This document shows, one piece after another, positions 55,962 to 64,000 of a DNA stretch of 64,000 bases. A model generated the notes under the pieces. The model was not told the origin of the DNA. It did no database searches and saw only the letters and a list, made by a program, of their open reading frames with translations. Made by a program: the position numbers and the translations under genes. The DNA is from Phocaeicola dorei (lineage in GTDB: Bacteria > Bacteroidota > Bacteroidia > Bacteroidales > Bacteroidaceae). Numbering within the stretch: the stretch's first letter is position 1; each line of letters starts with the position of its first letter. The stretch is from contig NZ_CP046176.1 of NCBI RefSeq assembly GCF_013009555.1, positions 2,821,501 through 2,885,500 on the forward strand, in the 5' to 3' direction.

Positions 55962-56503
55962 AACAGGGAAAGAAACTACTGATACTGCCTGCAGTGGCAG
56001 TTCTGCTCGGAATGGGAACCGGCTGTTCCGACAACAGCGAGAATAAGGCACAGGATATGGCCAGAAAGGCACTGATGGCTTTGGTGGACAATCCGGAATC
56101 CGTAAAGATTGTCGGTATCAGCAAACCGGATTCTGTATTTGGCCGTGAGTATGTTACAATGAAGGAGAAGATGGCTCTTTCTATGGCCATGATGAAAATC
56201 AGCCGCAGGTTTATGGAGAATACGGATTTTGATAATCCAGATTCAGAATGTCACGGGATGTCAGGGCAGATGAAATGTCAGATGGATGCCATGACGGTAC
56301 TCCGTTCTCTGATGCTTTCCGGTGAACTGAAATCTACAGGTGATGAAATTAGTCAGGAATGCAAGCCGTTCAGCGGTTGGAAAGTGAAGGTTGAATATGA
56401 AGCCACTGATTCTGACGGGAAACCGTACTGCTCTGAATACTGGTTTATTATGGATAAGGAAGCGCAATGTGTAATCAGGTCATTTGAAATTCCACTTTTA
56501 TGA
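55958..56503 (+). CDS. ICE-encoded lipoprotein of unknown function
   Basis: The lipobox GMGTGC (Cys 23) marks a lipoprotein. The mature part (158 residues) has a helix with ENKAQDMARKALMALVDNPESVKIVGIS and two or four Cys (ECHGMSGQMKCQM), otherwise unknown. It is the last plus-strand gene before the cargo on the right and ends near a bidirectional terminator (56532-56558). Confidence 0.75.
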   Translation: MKQGKKLLILPAVAVLLGMGTGCSDNSENKAQDMARKALMALVDNPESVKIVGISKPDSVFGREYVTMKEKMALSMAMMKISRRFMENTDFDNPDSECHGMSGQMKCQMDAMTVLRSLMLSGELKSTGDEISQECKPFSGWKVKVEYEATDSDGKPYCSEYWFIMDKEAQCVIRSFEIPLL

Positions 56504-56531
56504 AGCTGAAAATCGGATTGTAAATATTAAG

Positions 56532-56558
56532 CGGAGCAAACTGTAATAGCTTGCTCCG
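56532..56558. terminator. Hairpin between convergent genes
   Basis: CGGAGCAA (56532-56539) pairs perfectly with TTGCTCCG (56551-56558), loop of 11 bases. It separates the convergent lipoprotein and nuclease genes and may terminate both. Confidence 0.6.
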
Positions 56559-56563
56559 TTACA

Positions 56564-58141
56564 TTACTTACATGTTATAGGAGAGTTTATTGGGTATTGA
56601 TTTACAAGACTGTGAATATCACAATCAATATCTTTGTTACAATAGCTACCGTGCTTAGCTTTTTTTACTAAATAGTCTACATACAAAGCATATTCTCTAC
56701 AAATCTTATTTCCCTGAAGTTTAATCCCTTCACCAAGGTAATCGCTTATGTAAGCACCTATATAGTAAATCTCATTAAGCCCATAAATACCATACTGAGC
56801 GCATTTTGATCTGAATTTAAAATAATCCATAATAGAATCTGATTGAAATAGATAAAATATAATATCAAGTTCATAAACAGACATAGCAATAACCGGAACC
56901 TTGCTGTCCTTTGGCTGATTTAGATAATTCAATGAAGACATGCCGGGAAAAGAATCTAGAGTTATACATACATTAAGCAGTTTGAGATTTTCGGCAAATG
57001 TCATATCAGCTTTTCTTAATGAATAATATTCAGATGCATGATTAAGACATTCTATACATTTTAGGCCTTGATTGAATGCCTCTGTAACGGCCTTTTGATA
57101 ATCTTCTTTGATTGAGGTTACGCACCCTCGCTTTGATAATTCAGTCAATCTTTTACTCTTAACCTGGAAAACAATTCCCATTTCATTATTACATAACATA
57201 GCATCAATGTCAGTAATAGGATCTGAAGATTTACTTCTTTTAATAAGGATGTGATTGTATGAACTTATGTGGAATCTTCTCTTAATGATCTTATATACAA
57301 TATCTTCCGCTGTCCTTCCTCTTAAATCTGCTAATTTCTTATGAAAAGACTTATCTTCTGAAAGCCAGTAATATGGCGTTTCATTAATTGCAGCAGCCAA
57401 AGAGTTCGTATTTACAATGAACAATCCTCTATCATCAGGTAATTTAATTATTGGATATTGTTTAAAATAATTGTAGTCTGTTATATCACAAATTTTATCC
57501 GGAAGTTTATCTCCTAATTTGTATGACATTCTTTTTAAGATATTCTGCTCTTCTGGAGAGAAGATTTTTCTTATTTTGTTCGGTTTTATAGTAAATAGAT
57601 TTAAAGGACAAACATATTCATTCTTACGCCGTTTTTCATTAATTCGTTTCCTTATTTGATTCTCTAGAGTTGTTATGATTTTATTGAACGTTGATTCAAT
57701 TACAGTTGTATCAAACTCATACTCTTCTCTCAATTTGAATGATAATATTTGTTCATTGTATTTTTCTTTTGCAAATTTTATATATTGCCAATTATAAGCA
57801 AGGTCACCTTCATAAAAGTAATTTTCAACAAACAAATCACCAAAATCCTGAGAATCTCTATATAGGTTATGAAGATCATCCATTAAGCCATATACTTCTT
57901 TACGAATTTCCTCATCCTTAATAATATCCCAATTCTTCGCAAGATTAACATTCTGCAACCAAAGGCCACATAAAAAGTCTATCTCTGTTGAAAGAAGTCT
58001 ATCACGATTTGACTCTTGTCCATGTTTTAATTGACTTTCTATTCCCACGGTTTCAAAGAAAGAGATGTATCCCAAAATTCTTCCAAATGAAAAGTATGAT
58101 GTTATTTCATTTAGTCGTGTTATAATTTCGTGTTTATCCAT
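56564..58141 (-). CDS. Probable nuclease, D...QxK type (restriction endonuclease-like fold)
   Basis: The C-terminal half has a restriction-type core: GRTAEDIVYKIIKR (Glu about 275), DPITDIDAML (Asp about 310-312) and GIVFQVKSKR (QxK, about 322-328). This is the E-D-QxK pattern of NERD/Mrr-like enzymes, with Gln in the place of the usual (D/E)xK acid. The N-terminal half (about 1-220) is helical and unknown; it may bind partner or DNA. It is read just after the 318-aa gene (1 base apart), so the two form a pair at the end of the restriction cluster. Defence is inferred. Confidence 0.65.
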   Translation of the reverse strand: MDKHEIITRLNEITSYFSFGRILGYISFFETVGIESQLKHGQESNRDRLLSTEIDFLCGLWLQNVNLAKNWDIIKDEEIRKEVYGLMDDLHNLYRDSQDFGDLFVENYFYEGDLAYNWQYIKFAKEKYNEQILSFKLREEYEFDTTVIESTFNKIITTLENQIRKRINEKRRKNEYVCPLNLFTIKPNKIRKIFSPEEQNILKRMSYKLGDKLPDKICDITDYNYFKQYPIIKLPDDRGLFIVNTNSLAAAINETPYYWLSEDKSFHKKLADLRGRTAEDIVYKIIKRRFHISSYNHILIKRSKSSDPITDIDAMLCNNEMGIVFQVKSKRLTELSKRGCVTSIKEDYQKAVTEAFNQGLKCIECLNHASEYYSLRKADMTFAENLKLLNVCITLDSFPGMSSLNYLNQPKDSKVPVIAMSVYELDIIFYLFQSDSIMDYFKFRSKCAQYGIYGLNEIYYIGAYISDYLGEGIKLQGNKICREYALYVDYLVKKAKHGSYCNKDIDCDIHSLVNQYPINSPITCK

Positions 58142-58142
58142 T

Positions 58143-59099
58143 TTATTTTCTAATGCAGTTTATATAATCATGTTTATTTTCTTTAAGGATGTATGATAGT
58201 ATTTCAAATGCGTCCTTATCTATCTGGTTAAGTATGATATGTGCATCATTTGAATAACAGCAGAAATCATACAAGATGGTTGCTAAAAGAATATATGTAG
58301 ATTTTATTATTGTTTTAACATAGCTATTTATATTATCATTGAACATTTGACCAAATTGCAACACACTCAGAAATGATGAATGTATATGAGATGATGTAAT
58401 CCTATATAGATTTTTAGCATCATCATCACATATAATCTGATTGATTCCGTTATCCACATGAATGCCTTTTATGCCCGTAATTTCACCATTTGACTTAACA
58501 AAATAATATCCTTTTAACGATGTACCTTTGTAATCTAAAATCTTCTTACAATCCTTAATTACATTATCAGGTACTTTTAATTGTAGTAAAAGTACAGACA
58601 CTTTATTTTTCAAATTTTCTATTTCATTTTTTTCCTTTGCTTCTTTCTCCTTATACTCTTCTGGAACATTATTAAGTCCCTGTCTGTTCTGAAAACCTCG
58701 AATTTCCCATATTGATAAAACTATTTCTCTTTCAGCATCACTTTGTTGCGTTATAAATATGTTATGAAATGTAAAGCATAATTCATAATAGCTTCTTAGG
58801 ACAGATAATATGGATGGTATATCTTGAATAAGTAAATTACTATTTTCCAATAAACTTTGTCCTTTTAATAAATTTAAGATTGATTTAGTTCTCAACAATC
58901 CCATTTGCAGCATACATTGCGCTATACAGTCACTTTCTGAGACAGTCTTTTGATTATACTTCCAATAAGATCTGAGCTGATGTATCAACTTAAATACAGT
59001 ATGACATAAATTCTCTATATGTTCTTTGAAGAATAAAATCACATTACTTTCATCCAATTGTGATAAATATTCTTCTGTAGATAGAATATCCTCTTTCAT
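58143..59099 (-). CDS. Helical protein of unknown function, partner of the nuclease gene
   Basis: A 318-residue mainly alpha-helical protein. Residues about 75-110 (NLLIQDIPSILSVLRSYYELCFTFHNIF) and 238-252 (ITSSHIHSSFLSVLQFG) resemble the helix patterns of the DUF5677-like group, but I am not confident. Hydrophobic segments are amphipathic rather than transmembrane. It lies 1 base before the nuclease gene and 48 bases after vsr. Confidence 0.6.
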   Translation of the reverse strand: MKEDILSTEEYLSQLDESNVILFFKEHIENLCHTVFKLIHQLRSYWKYNQKTVSESDCIAQCMLQMGLLRTKSILNLLKGQSLLENSNLLIQDIPSILSVLRSYYELCFTFHNIFITQQSDAEREIVLSIWEIRGFQNRQGLNNVPEEYKEKEAKEKNEIENLKNKVSVLLLQLKVPDNVIKDCKKILDYKGTSLKGYYFVKSNGEITGIKGIHVDNGINQIICDDDAKNLYRITSSHIHSSFLSVLQFGQMFNDNINSYVKTIIKSTYILLATILYDFCCYSNDAHIILNQIDKDAFEILSYILKENKHDYINCIRK

Positions 59100-59147
59100 G
59101 TGTTTTTAATTCTTTATCATAATTCGGGTCTATTTAATTTTCAATTT

Positions 59148-59657
59148 TTATAAGTGATAACTGTCTATTTTAGACTCTGCTACCAATTGTTTTTCTTCCT
59201 CCAATATAGCGTATGATTTTATTATACGATCTTCAAGATAAATATGATTAAGCGTATACTCCAGTGATTTAAAAGTCTGTTCACGAAGTGCTGGTTTCAG
59301 TTGGCATTCCCATACTGTAATACAATGCCATCCCATAGAGGCCAGCTCTTTTTGCTCTTTAATATCACGTTCCTTATTTTTCTGGATTTTGTCCTTCCAA
59401 AACTCTGAGTTTGTTTTTGGTAGTACAAAATACTTGCATCCGTCATGACCATGCCAGAAACATCCATTTACAAATATTACAGTTCTGTATTTCCGTAATA
59501 CAAGATCAGGATGCCCTGGCAAACGAGGATGGTTCAGCCGGTAGCGGAAGCCCCTGCTGAACAAGAACTTACGGACCAGTAATTCCGGCTTTGTATTCTT
59601 GCCATGTATAGCAGACATATTCTTATGTCTTTGCTCTTTTGTTAATCTATCTGACAT
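59148..59657 (-). CDS. vsr: Very short patch repair endonuclease (Vsr-like)
   Basis: Cuts beside T:G mismatches arising from deamination of methylated C in cytosine-methylated sites. It has the family opening LTKEQRHKNMSAIHGKNTKPE, the metal-site Asp in GHPDLVL (about residue 50), and the FVNGCFWHGH, CKYF, TNSEFW and NKERD motifs. At 169 residues it is slightly long at the C-terminus. A Vsr beside Z1, AIPR and PD-(D/E)XK genes suggests that a 5-cytosine methyltransferase is encoded beyond the right edge. A 177-base gap separates it from AIPR. Confidence 0.88.
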   Translation of the reverse strand: MSDRLTKEQRHKNMSAIHGKNTKPELLVRKFLFSRGFRYRLNHPRLPGHPDLVLRKYRTVIFVNGCFWHGHDGCKYFVLPKTNSEFWKDKIQKNKERDIKEQKELASMGWHCITVWECQLKPALREQTFKSLEYTLNHIYLEDRIIKSYAILEEEKQLVAESKIDSYHL

Positions 59658-59737
59658 CTACTTATCATGAATCTTTTAAACATACTTCTATTAAAATCAC
59701 ACTAACTACTGTAGACATCCATAATACTAGCAATCTA

Positions 59738-59755
59738 GATAAATATTGATTTATC
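59738..59755. repeat. Short inverted repeat in the gap between AIPR and vsr
   Basis: GATAAAT (59738-59744) and ATTTATC (59749-59755) make a perfect 7-bp stem with a 4-base loop. It could be an attenuator or weak terminator within the operon; AT-rich chance is possible. Confidence 0.3.
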
Positions 59756-59834
59756 AACAACTTGATAATCTTTAATCCAAGGTACTAAGTACTAGTAATA
59801 TTATTATGTCATATTACCATGTCAACATAAACTT

Positions 59835-62180
59835 TTATTCTGGAAACCCTTTACTACGCAATCGCTTTAAATTGGAATAAAAGCCATATTTCATCCGGTC
59901 ATCAAGCTGCCTTTTTCCTTTGACAACATCATCCATAACCTTCCATTGCCAATCCTTTAATACCCGTTTACGTCTATCCCAATCTACCATCTTTTGAACT
60001 AATTCAATAGTTATGAGCTCAAGTATTTGACTTTCTTCAGTTGTTGGCGTTTTCTGTGGAGCTTCAACATTTGCTAGTTCGTCTGCTTCTAATAATAATT
60101 CAATATTTTTTTCACATACTATATCATAAATAGCCATTGCTCTTTGCCGATCATTATCACTAAACTTACGATTAAATTTAAGTTTATGTGCAATATCCAT
60201 CGCTGTAGATTGATAGTTAATGGATAAACTATCTGTATCCCGCCCCCATTCTGAAATTTTAGACCATAACTGATGAGGTATGGATGTAATTATCTCCATA
60301 TCATGTTCTACAGTATTATCTTGTTTGTCTCCGAAAAAAATTTCCTTACGAATTATCGGTTGAGAATCATCAACTAAATCTTTTTCTATGTCTAATATAT
60401 TATAGGCCCAAGTATGCTGCTTAATCTTTTCCCAACATTCTTCTTTCTTAGACCATTCTATATAATGAGAAACAGGTGATTCCTTTAATATGAAATTATT
60501 TACTTGTTTCATTAAATCATATAAAAAAGAAGATAGTTGCTCTGAAATTGACTGCTCTTTCCAAATCTTATAAAGATTTAAACGATTATTTGTCAGAATA
60601 GTAAGCAATGATATTGTATATGGTACTACAACCTGTTTTAACTCGCCTATATTTGTTTCAGATTTCTTTGTACCATAAAGTTTATCCATGGCTCTAAACA
60701 ATATAGCTTTAGCAATAGTATCCTCGTAGTATATATTATTAATTTTACTAAGTGCACTTGGTAAATTATTATTTATAAACTTTGCGAAGTTTTTCTCATT
60801 ACCTTTTACAACAACATGTGGTCCAATAACAAGCTTTTTACCTTCATACACTTCAGAATAGGCATTAATATATTTAGCTAATTCAACTTTAGTAAACATT
60901 TGATTTTTAGGATATTTAAGATCAAAAGCCTTTTGACGTACTTTTGTAAATCCTTCTTTCATACGAAGATTCTTATACTGACCTCTTGCACGTTCAAAAA
61001 ACCAATATGTTTGATTGACTGAGTTTTCGGTTCTCGGAGTCAAAACACAGCGGGACAGTTTCTCAAGTGCAACTAAATACGGATTATTCGCAGTAAAGTC
61101 AGCATCATTTACCTTATTCTGAGTATTGGCATACCGGGATATGCGAGATACTATATTACTATACTCTTCAATCCGTTTAATAACAGAAACTTTTGCCTGA
61201 ACAAAAATTTTAGATATATCTGCTTTATCTTTCTTGAATGTATGATAAATAGACGCTGTTGTCTGTCCACCATTAACAATCTGAAGATTAGAGATTTTTG
61301 TTATATATCTATTATCTTCATCCAATTCAATATGGTCAGCAGTAGCAGCCAGACCATTGTTGAATGCCAGAAACATATGTGGCTCTTTTTTTATAGTATC
61401 TCTTATACCTTTATTTATTTTTCCTGAAAATTGTAAGAATGAACGCACATTCTGTTCTAGCAATCTAGCACCATAGCGCTCATATAAATTAGCTAAACAA
61501 ATACCAGGAATGATGGCGATAAAAGACTGATAATCTTCATTATCAGATGATGCTGGCAAACAAGGAACAAGAAAACCTTCTTCCTTAAAGTCAATTTCAA
61601 TTGGAACATGAGATTCTTCAGAAATCTGATAAATGTATTTAATATCAACAACTCTATAAAAGATTTTATATCCACATATTTCTGTATTATCCGGTATATC
61701 TCCTTTATATTCACCATTAGTTAATATACTTACATTTACACGAATTAAGTTGTCTTTTAATTCTCCATAATTAGCCAGAGTATGTGCAAACTCAAATATT
61801 TCAGAAGATTCAGCTACTTCATTAACATAATCATCATAAACAGCTTTTCTAAAAAAATTTGTAATGCGAGTTGCTGCTCTTGTAACTTCACTTTTCTGAA
61901 CTGTATATACTTGCTCTTCTACTTCATAGATAGATATAAACAAATCAATGGTTTCATAATTGTCAGATATTGCAAAACCATTGATTTTGTGTTGCTTCGA
62001 GGTTCCCAAAGCTTTCTCATCAAAAGCTACTGCTGCATTCTCTGTCTCCCCAGCTTCTGATAATAGGTCTAAGACATAACGTGTAAATGCCTGTTCCTGA
62101 GTTTCTCCATCTTCATTTGCAAGCTGTCTGGAAACAATCTCCTGCATAAATGATGAATAAAATTTATCTAACAAATTCAT
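59835..62180 (-). CDS. AIPR-family protein (abortive infection phage resistance)
   Basis: A 781-residue protein of the AIPR family. The core lies at about 240-340: FLQFSGKINKGIRDTIKKEP then FLAFNNGLAATADHIEL and LQIVNGGQTTASIYHTF, the conserved NNG and NGGQT motifs. The C-terminal 300 residues are helical and unknown. AIPR proteins occur in predicted restriction systems with Z1, PD-(D/E)XK and Vsr genes. It overlaps the preceding gene by 4 bases (ATGA), which couples them. Confidence 0.88.
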   Translation of the reverse strand: MNLLDKFYSSFMQEIVSRQLANEDGETQEQAFTRYVLDLLSEAGETENAAVAFDEKALGTSKQHKINGFAISDNYETIDLFISIYEVEEQVYTVQKSEVTRAATRITNFFRKAVYDDYVNEVAESSEIFEFAHTLANYGELKDNLIRVNVSILTNGEYKGDIPDNTEICGYKIFYRVVDIKYIYQISEESHVPIEIDFKEEGFLVPCLPASSDNEDYQSFIAIIPGICLANLYERYGARLLEQNVRSFLQFSGKINKGIRDTIKKEPHMFLAFNNGLAATADHIELDEDNRYITKISNLQIVNGGQTTASIYHTFKKDKADISKIFVQAKVSVIKRIEEYSNIVSRISRYANTQNKVNDADFTANNPYLVALEKLSRCVLTPRTENSVNQTYWFFERARGQYKNLRMKEGFTKVRQKAFDLKYPKNQMFTKVELAKYINAYSEVYEGKKLVIGPHVVVKGNEKNFAKFINNNLPSALSKINNIYYEDTIAKAILFRAMDKLYGTKKSETNIGELKQVVVPYTISLLTILTNNRLNLYKIWKEQSISEQLSSFLYDLMKQVNNFILKESPVSHYIEWSKKEECWEKIKQHTWAYNILDIEKDLVDDSQPIIRKEIFFGDKQDNTVEHDMEIITSIPHQLWSKISEWGRDTDSLSINYQSTAMDIAHKLKFNRKFSDNDRQRAMAIYDIVCEKNIELLLEADELANVEAPQKTPTTEESQILELITIELVQKMVDWDRRKRVLKDWQWKVMDDVVKGKRQLDDRMKYGFYSNLKRLRSKGFPE

Positions 62181-63181
62181 AGTTGCTTTATTATTTGTAA
62201 TAATTTATTTTCAGATATTAAAAAAGACCCACATACATCAAGCATTATTGTATATGTTACATCATGTACTCCCTTTCTTAAATCATCTTGAACGATTCTT
62301 GGGAAATCTGATGTCACACTATAAAAATCCCTTTTCTTTATATTATAGTGTCTTAATTCATATTTAGTCCTGTCTTCCGGCATATACCCGGCCAACATTA
62401 ATCTTGCCCGAAAATAGTTAAGAATCATTTGATCATATTTTAGCAAGTTCTCAATTCCATCAATTAATTGAGGTAATGTTAAGCCATTGGCATTATTTCT
62501 CTCAATAGAATAATGGCACAATATCAGGTGTTTAAAAATATTACTATCCAACTGAGTTTCCCCATTTATCGTCACCTTATTTTTCCTGCTTATGGATGAC
62601 TTTACTTCTACTGCCCACTCATTCCCCTGAAAATCTTTATTTGATTTCTCAACTCCCATCCATGTATGCAAAACATCTAACTGTCTTGTGGGTAAAACCT
62701 GTAACATATATTGCAAGAATGTCAATTCTCCAAAAAGTCCTAATTGTTCACTCTCTGACAATTCTTTCTTTCTTGAACATTCAAAAAGATTTCGCCATTT
62801 TTCTAATTGACAAAGAATTGACCTAACTAAAATTTTTTCGTCAGATATATTACCAATAGATGAGATCAAATCTTCGCATAAGGTAGCAAAAACAAACAAA
62901 TTACCTGAATCTATTAACTGTATGCATAACATCTGATTCTGTGGTAATGAGGCATCATTTATTATTGAAATATCCAACTCCTTTAGTCCTGAAAATGAAG
63001 ATATATCTAATTTTATATTACGATTAAATGACACACTTATACCATGAAGATTTTCAGGATACTTATATATTGCATATATATTTGCACTTAAATTACTGTT
63101 ATACAATTGCTTGACCAAACCATAAGTCTTATTTGACTTCAGACTATTCCATATTACTTGTATTGGTATATTAGTCGCCAT
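62177..63181 (-). CDS. PD-(D/E)XK nuclease-like protein of the Z1/AIPR restriction cluster
   Basis: A restriction endonuclease-like fold. The Glu in GLFGELTFL (about 156-164), the Asp in KDFQG (about 182) and VEVKSS (about 190-195) form the ExK core. The protein belongs with the DUF4420-like PD-(D/E)XK partner of Z1 and AIPR. I start at the ATG at 63181, which overlaps the Z1 stop by 11 bases; a longer frame from 63226 lies within the Z1 gene. The ATGA overlap at 62177-62180 leads into AIPR. Confidence 0.82.
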   Translation of the reverse strand: MATNIPIQVIWNSLKSNKTYGLVKQLYNSNLSANIYAIYKYPENLHGISVSFNRNIKLDISSFSGLKELDISIINDASLPQNQMLCIQLIDSGNLFVFATLCEDLISSIGNISDEKILVRSILCQLEKWRNLFECSRKKELSESEQLGLFGELTFLQYMLQVLPTRQLDVLHTWMGVEKSNKDFQGNEWAVEVKSSISRKNKVTINGETQLDSNIFKHLILCHYSIERNNANGLTLPQLIDGIENLLKYDQMILNYFRARLMLAGYMPEDRTKYELRHYNIKKRDFYSVTSDFPRIVQDDLRKGVHDVTYTIMLDVCGSFLISENKLLQIIKQL

Positions 63182-64000
63182 ATGTGTTGTCGTTTTCATT
63201 ATCAAAATTATCTTCAATGTCAGCATACTCTGCCACCATATTTACCTTGTATGAAACTGCACAATTTGTATTGGTGTGAGGGAATGAAATGGCAAATCCG
63301 ACAAAAGGATCATCTTCCGCTGTAAATATAGTTGTACCTGGCACAATATTACCATTTTCATCCTTAACATTTGCATATTCAGGATTAAGTGGGTAAATAA
63401 TTAGTAACGGTTGATTTATTGGTCTAAACTTCGACCTAACAACTATTGGCTGTGGATATGTGTGTTTCCATTCAATCCCTTTCTTTTTATTAAGTTCGAT
63501 TGTTTCTTTTAAAGCTTCATTTAATAAATCATCATCAAGATCTATTAATTCATCGCTAGGATTTCCGACAATATGATTCTTTCTTATGAAGTATGTTTTA
63601 TAATTGCTGGAATCTACAGCACGGCTACGATTAAAACATGATACAGAATAAGAGCCACAAAAAGTATGCTTCTTTATAGTTTCTCTAGCATTCGACCGTG
63701 TTGTCTTATTCATTAATACAACGCTCCACTTTGTAAGTTCTCCTTTAGATACTAATTCTTGAATATATTCACAAATTAACTCCATGTTGACTTTTCTAAG
63801 TCCCTCAGCTACACTGAAATTACTGAAATACTCACAGACATCAACCGGAGAAACATTAGTCCACAGATAATTCTCGTTTTTTATTAAAGGCTTACCTAAC
63901 TTACTGAGAAAATTATCTGTTTCAACAAGATTCTTATTCTTTAAATCCTCATTCAGTGGTAACTGATATGTTTCAATAAGTCTTTCAGCCCATGATACCT
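63171..64000 (-). CDS. Z1-domain protein, C-terminal part (cut by the window edge)
   Basis: The frame is open from 64000 to a stop at 63171 (276 codons seen). The first visible residues (VSWAERLIETYQL) and the block NYLWTNVSPVDVCEYFSNF resemble the end of the Z1 domain, a fold linked to MORC/GHKL ATPases and cytosine methyltransferases in predicted restriction operons. The last 200 residues (from MELICEYIQELV) have a beta-rich end with GSYSVSCFNRSR and no clear motif. An ATG at 63785 is only internal. The bulk of the gene is outside the window. Confidence 0.7.
   Translation of the reverse strand, partial: VSWAERLIETYQLPLNEDLKNKNLVETDNFLSKLGKPLIKNENYLWTNVSPVDVCEYFSNFSVAEGLRKVNMELICEYIQELVSKGELTKWSVVLMNKTTRSNARETIKKHTFCGSYSVSCFNRSRAVDSSNYKTYFIRKNHIVGNPSDELIDLDDDLLNEALKETIELNKKKGIEWKHTYPQPIVVRSKFRPINQPLLIIYPLNPEYANVKDENGNIVPGTTIFTAEDDPFVGFAISFPHTNTNCAVSYKVNMVAEYADIEDNFDNENDNTYGD

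Larger units (their letters stand above)
12260..64000. mobile_element. Integrative and conjugative element, left part (runs past the window edge)
   Basis: Integrase, oriT-like repeat, relaxase, ParA, a tra operon with VirB4-, VirB6-, VirB8- and VirB10-type members, coupling protein and ArdC are all present and mostly in one orientation, so this is a self-transmissible element. The left end must lie between the ppdK terminator and the integrase start (12260-12401). No att repeat can be proven, because the right junction is not in the window. AT-rich minus-strand cargo blocks at 17.2-27.3, 46.0-49.0 and 56.6-64.0 kb contrast with the higher-GC tra genes. Confidence 0.85.

Overview
The window looks like a Bacteroidales chromosome, most probably Bacteroides or Phocaeicola. 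The evidence is the housekeeping proteins (PyrG, YidC, RlmD, PPDK), promoters of the Bacteroides type (TTTG, about 19 bp, TAnnTTTG), a CTnDOT-like order of tra genes, and a lack of strong Shine-Dalgarno sites. Nothing could be searched, so the genus is inference.

Layout. Positions 1-12260 are ordinary chromosome: the start of a secreted protein, pyrG-yidC, a lipoprotein S9 peptidase, a probable small RNA with a strong terminator, the pair rlmD-rluA on the minus strand, and ppdK with its terminator. From about 12.3 kb to the right edge lies one large integrative and conjugative element (ICE). The left end carries a tyrosine recombinase preceded by four phased 9-bp repeats, then a long non-coding stretch with an oriT-like inverted repeat, a mobilisation accessory protein and a relaxase. 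Only the left side of the ICE is seen; the right end is beyond the window.

The transfer region runs on the plus strand from parA (27.6 kb) through traE, F, G, J, K, L, M, N, O, the coupling protein and a TraX-like protein. After an AT-rich minus-strand insertion it resumes at 49.7-56.5 kb with DUF4099/DUF3945 proteins, an ArdC-like antirestriction protein, a toprim protein and others. The traG ATPase gene is split by a 2.49-kb group II intron whose two splice sites can be placed to the base (32958-35446); precise splicing restores a 944-residue ATPase.

Four AT-rich minus-strand cargo blocks interrupt or flank this machinery: (1) 17.2-27.3 kb, an XRE regulator and a five-gene operon encoding an unknown 140-aa protein, a UPF1/DNA2-type SF1 helicase, a PLD-type nuclease, a DUF1257(Ycf35)/DUF2997-like protein and a Ycf46-like AAA+ ATPase, with a 5S-rRNA-like RNA starting three bases after the last stop codon; (2) 46.0-49.0 kb, a two-gene module of a membrane protein with an HNH-like motif plus a coiled-coil/membrane protein; (3) 56.6-59.1 kb, a helical protein and a D...QxK nuclease-like protein; (4) 59.1-64.0 kb, Vsr, AIPR, PD-(D/E)XK and Z1-domain proteins, part of a predicted restriction system continuing past the edge.

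The best candidate for an undescribed system is block 1. It joins helicase and PLD parts reminiscent of Mokosh defence with a Ycf46/Ycf35 pair otherwise known from cyanobacteria and plastids, and it ends in a 5S-like RNA. Defence is inferred from context and domain types only.
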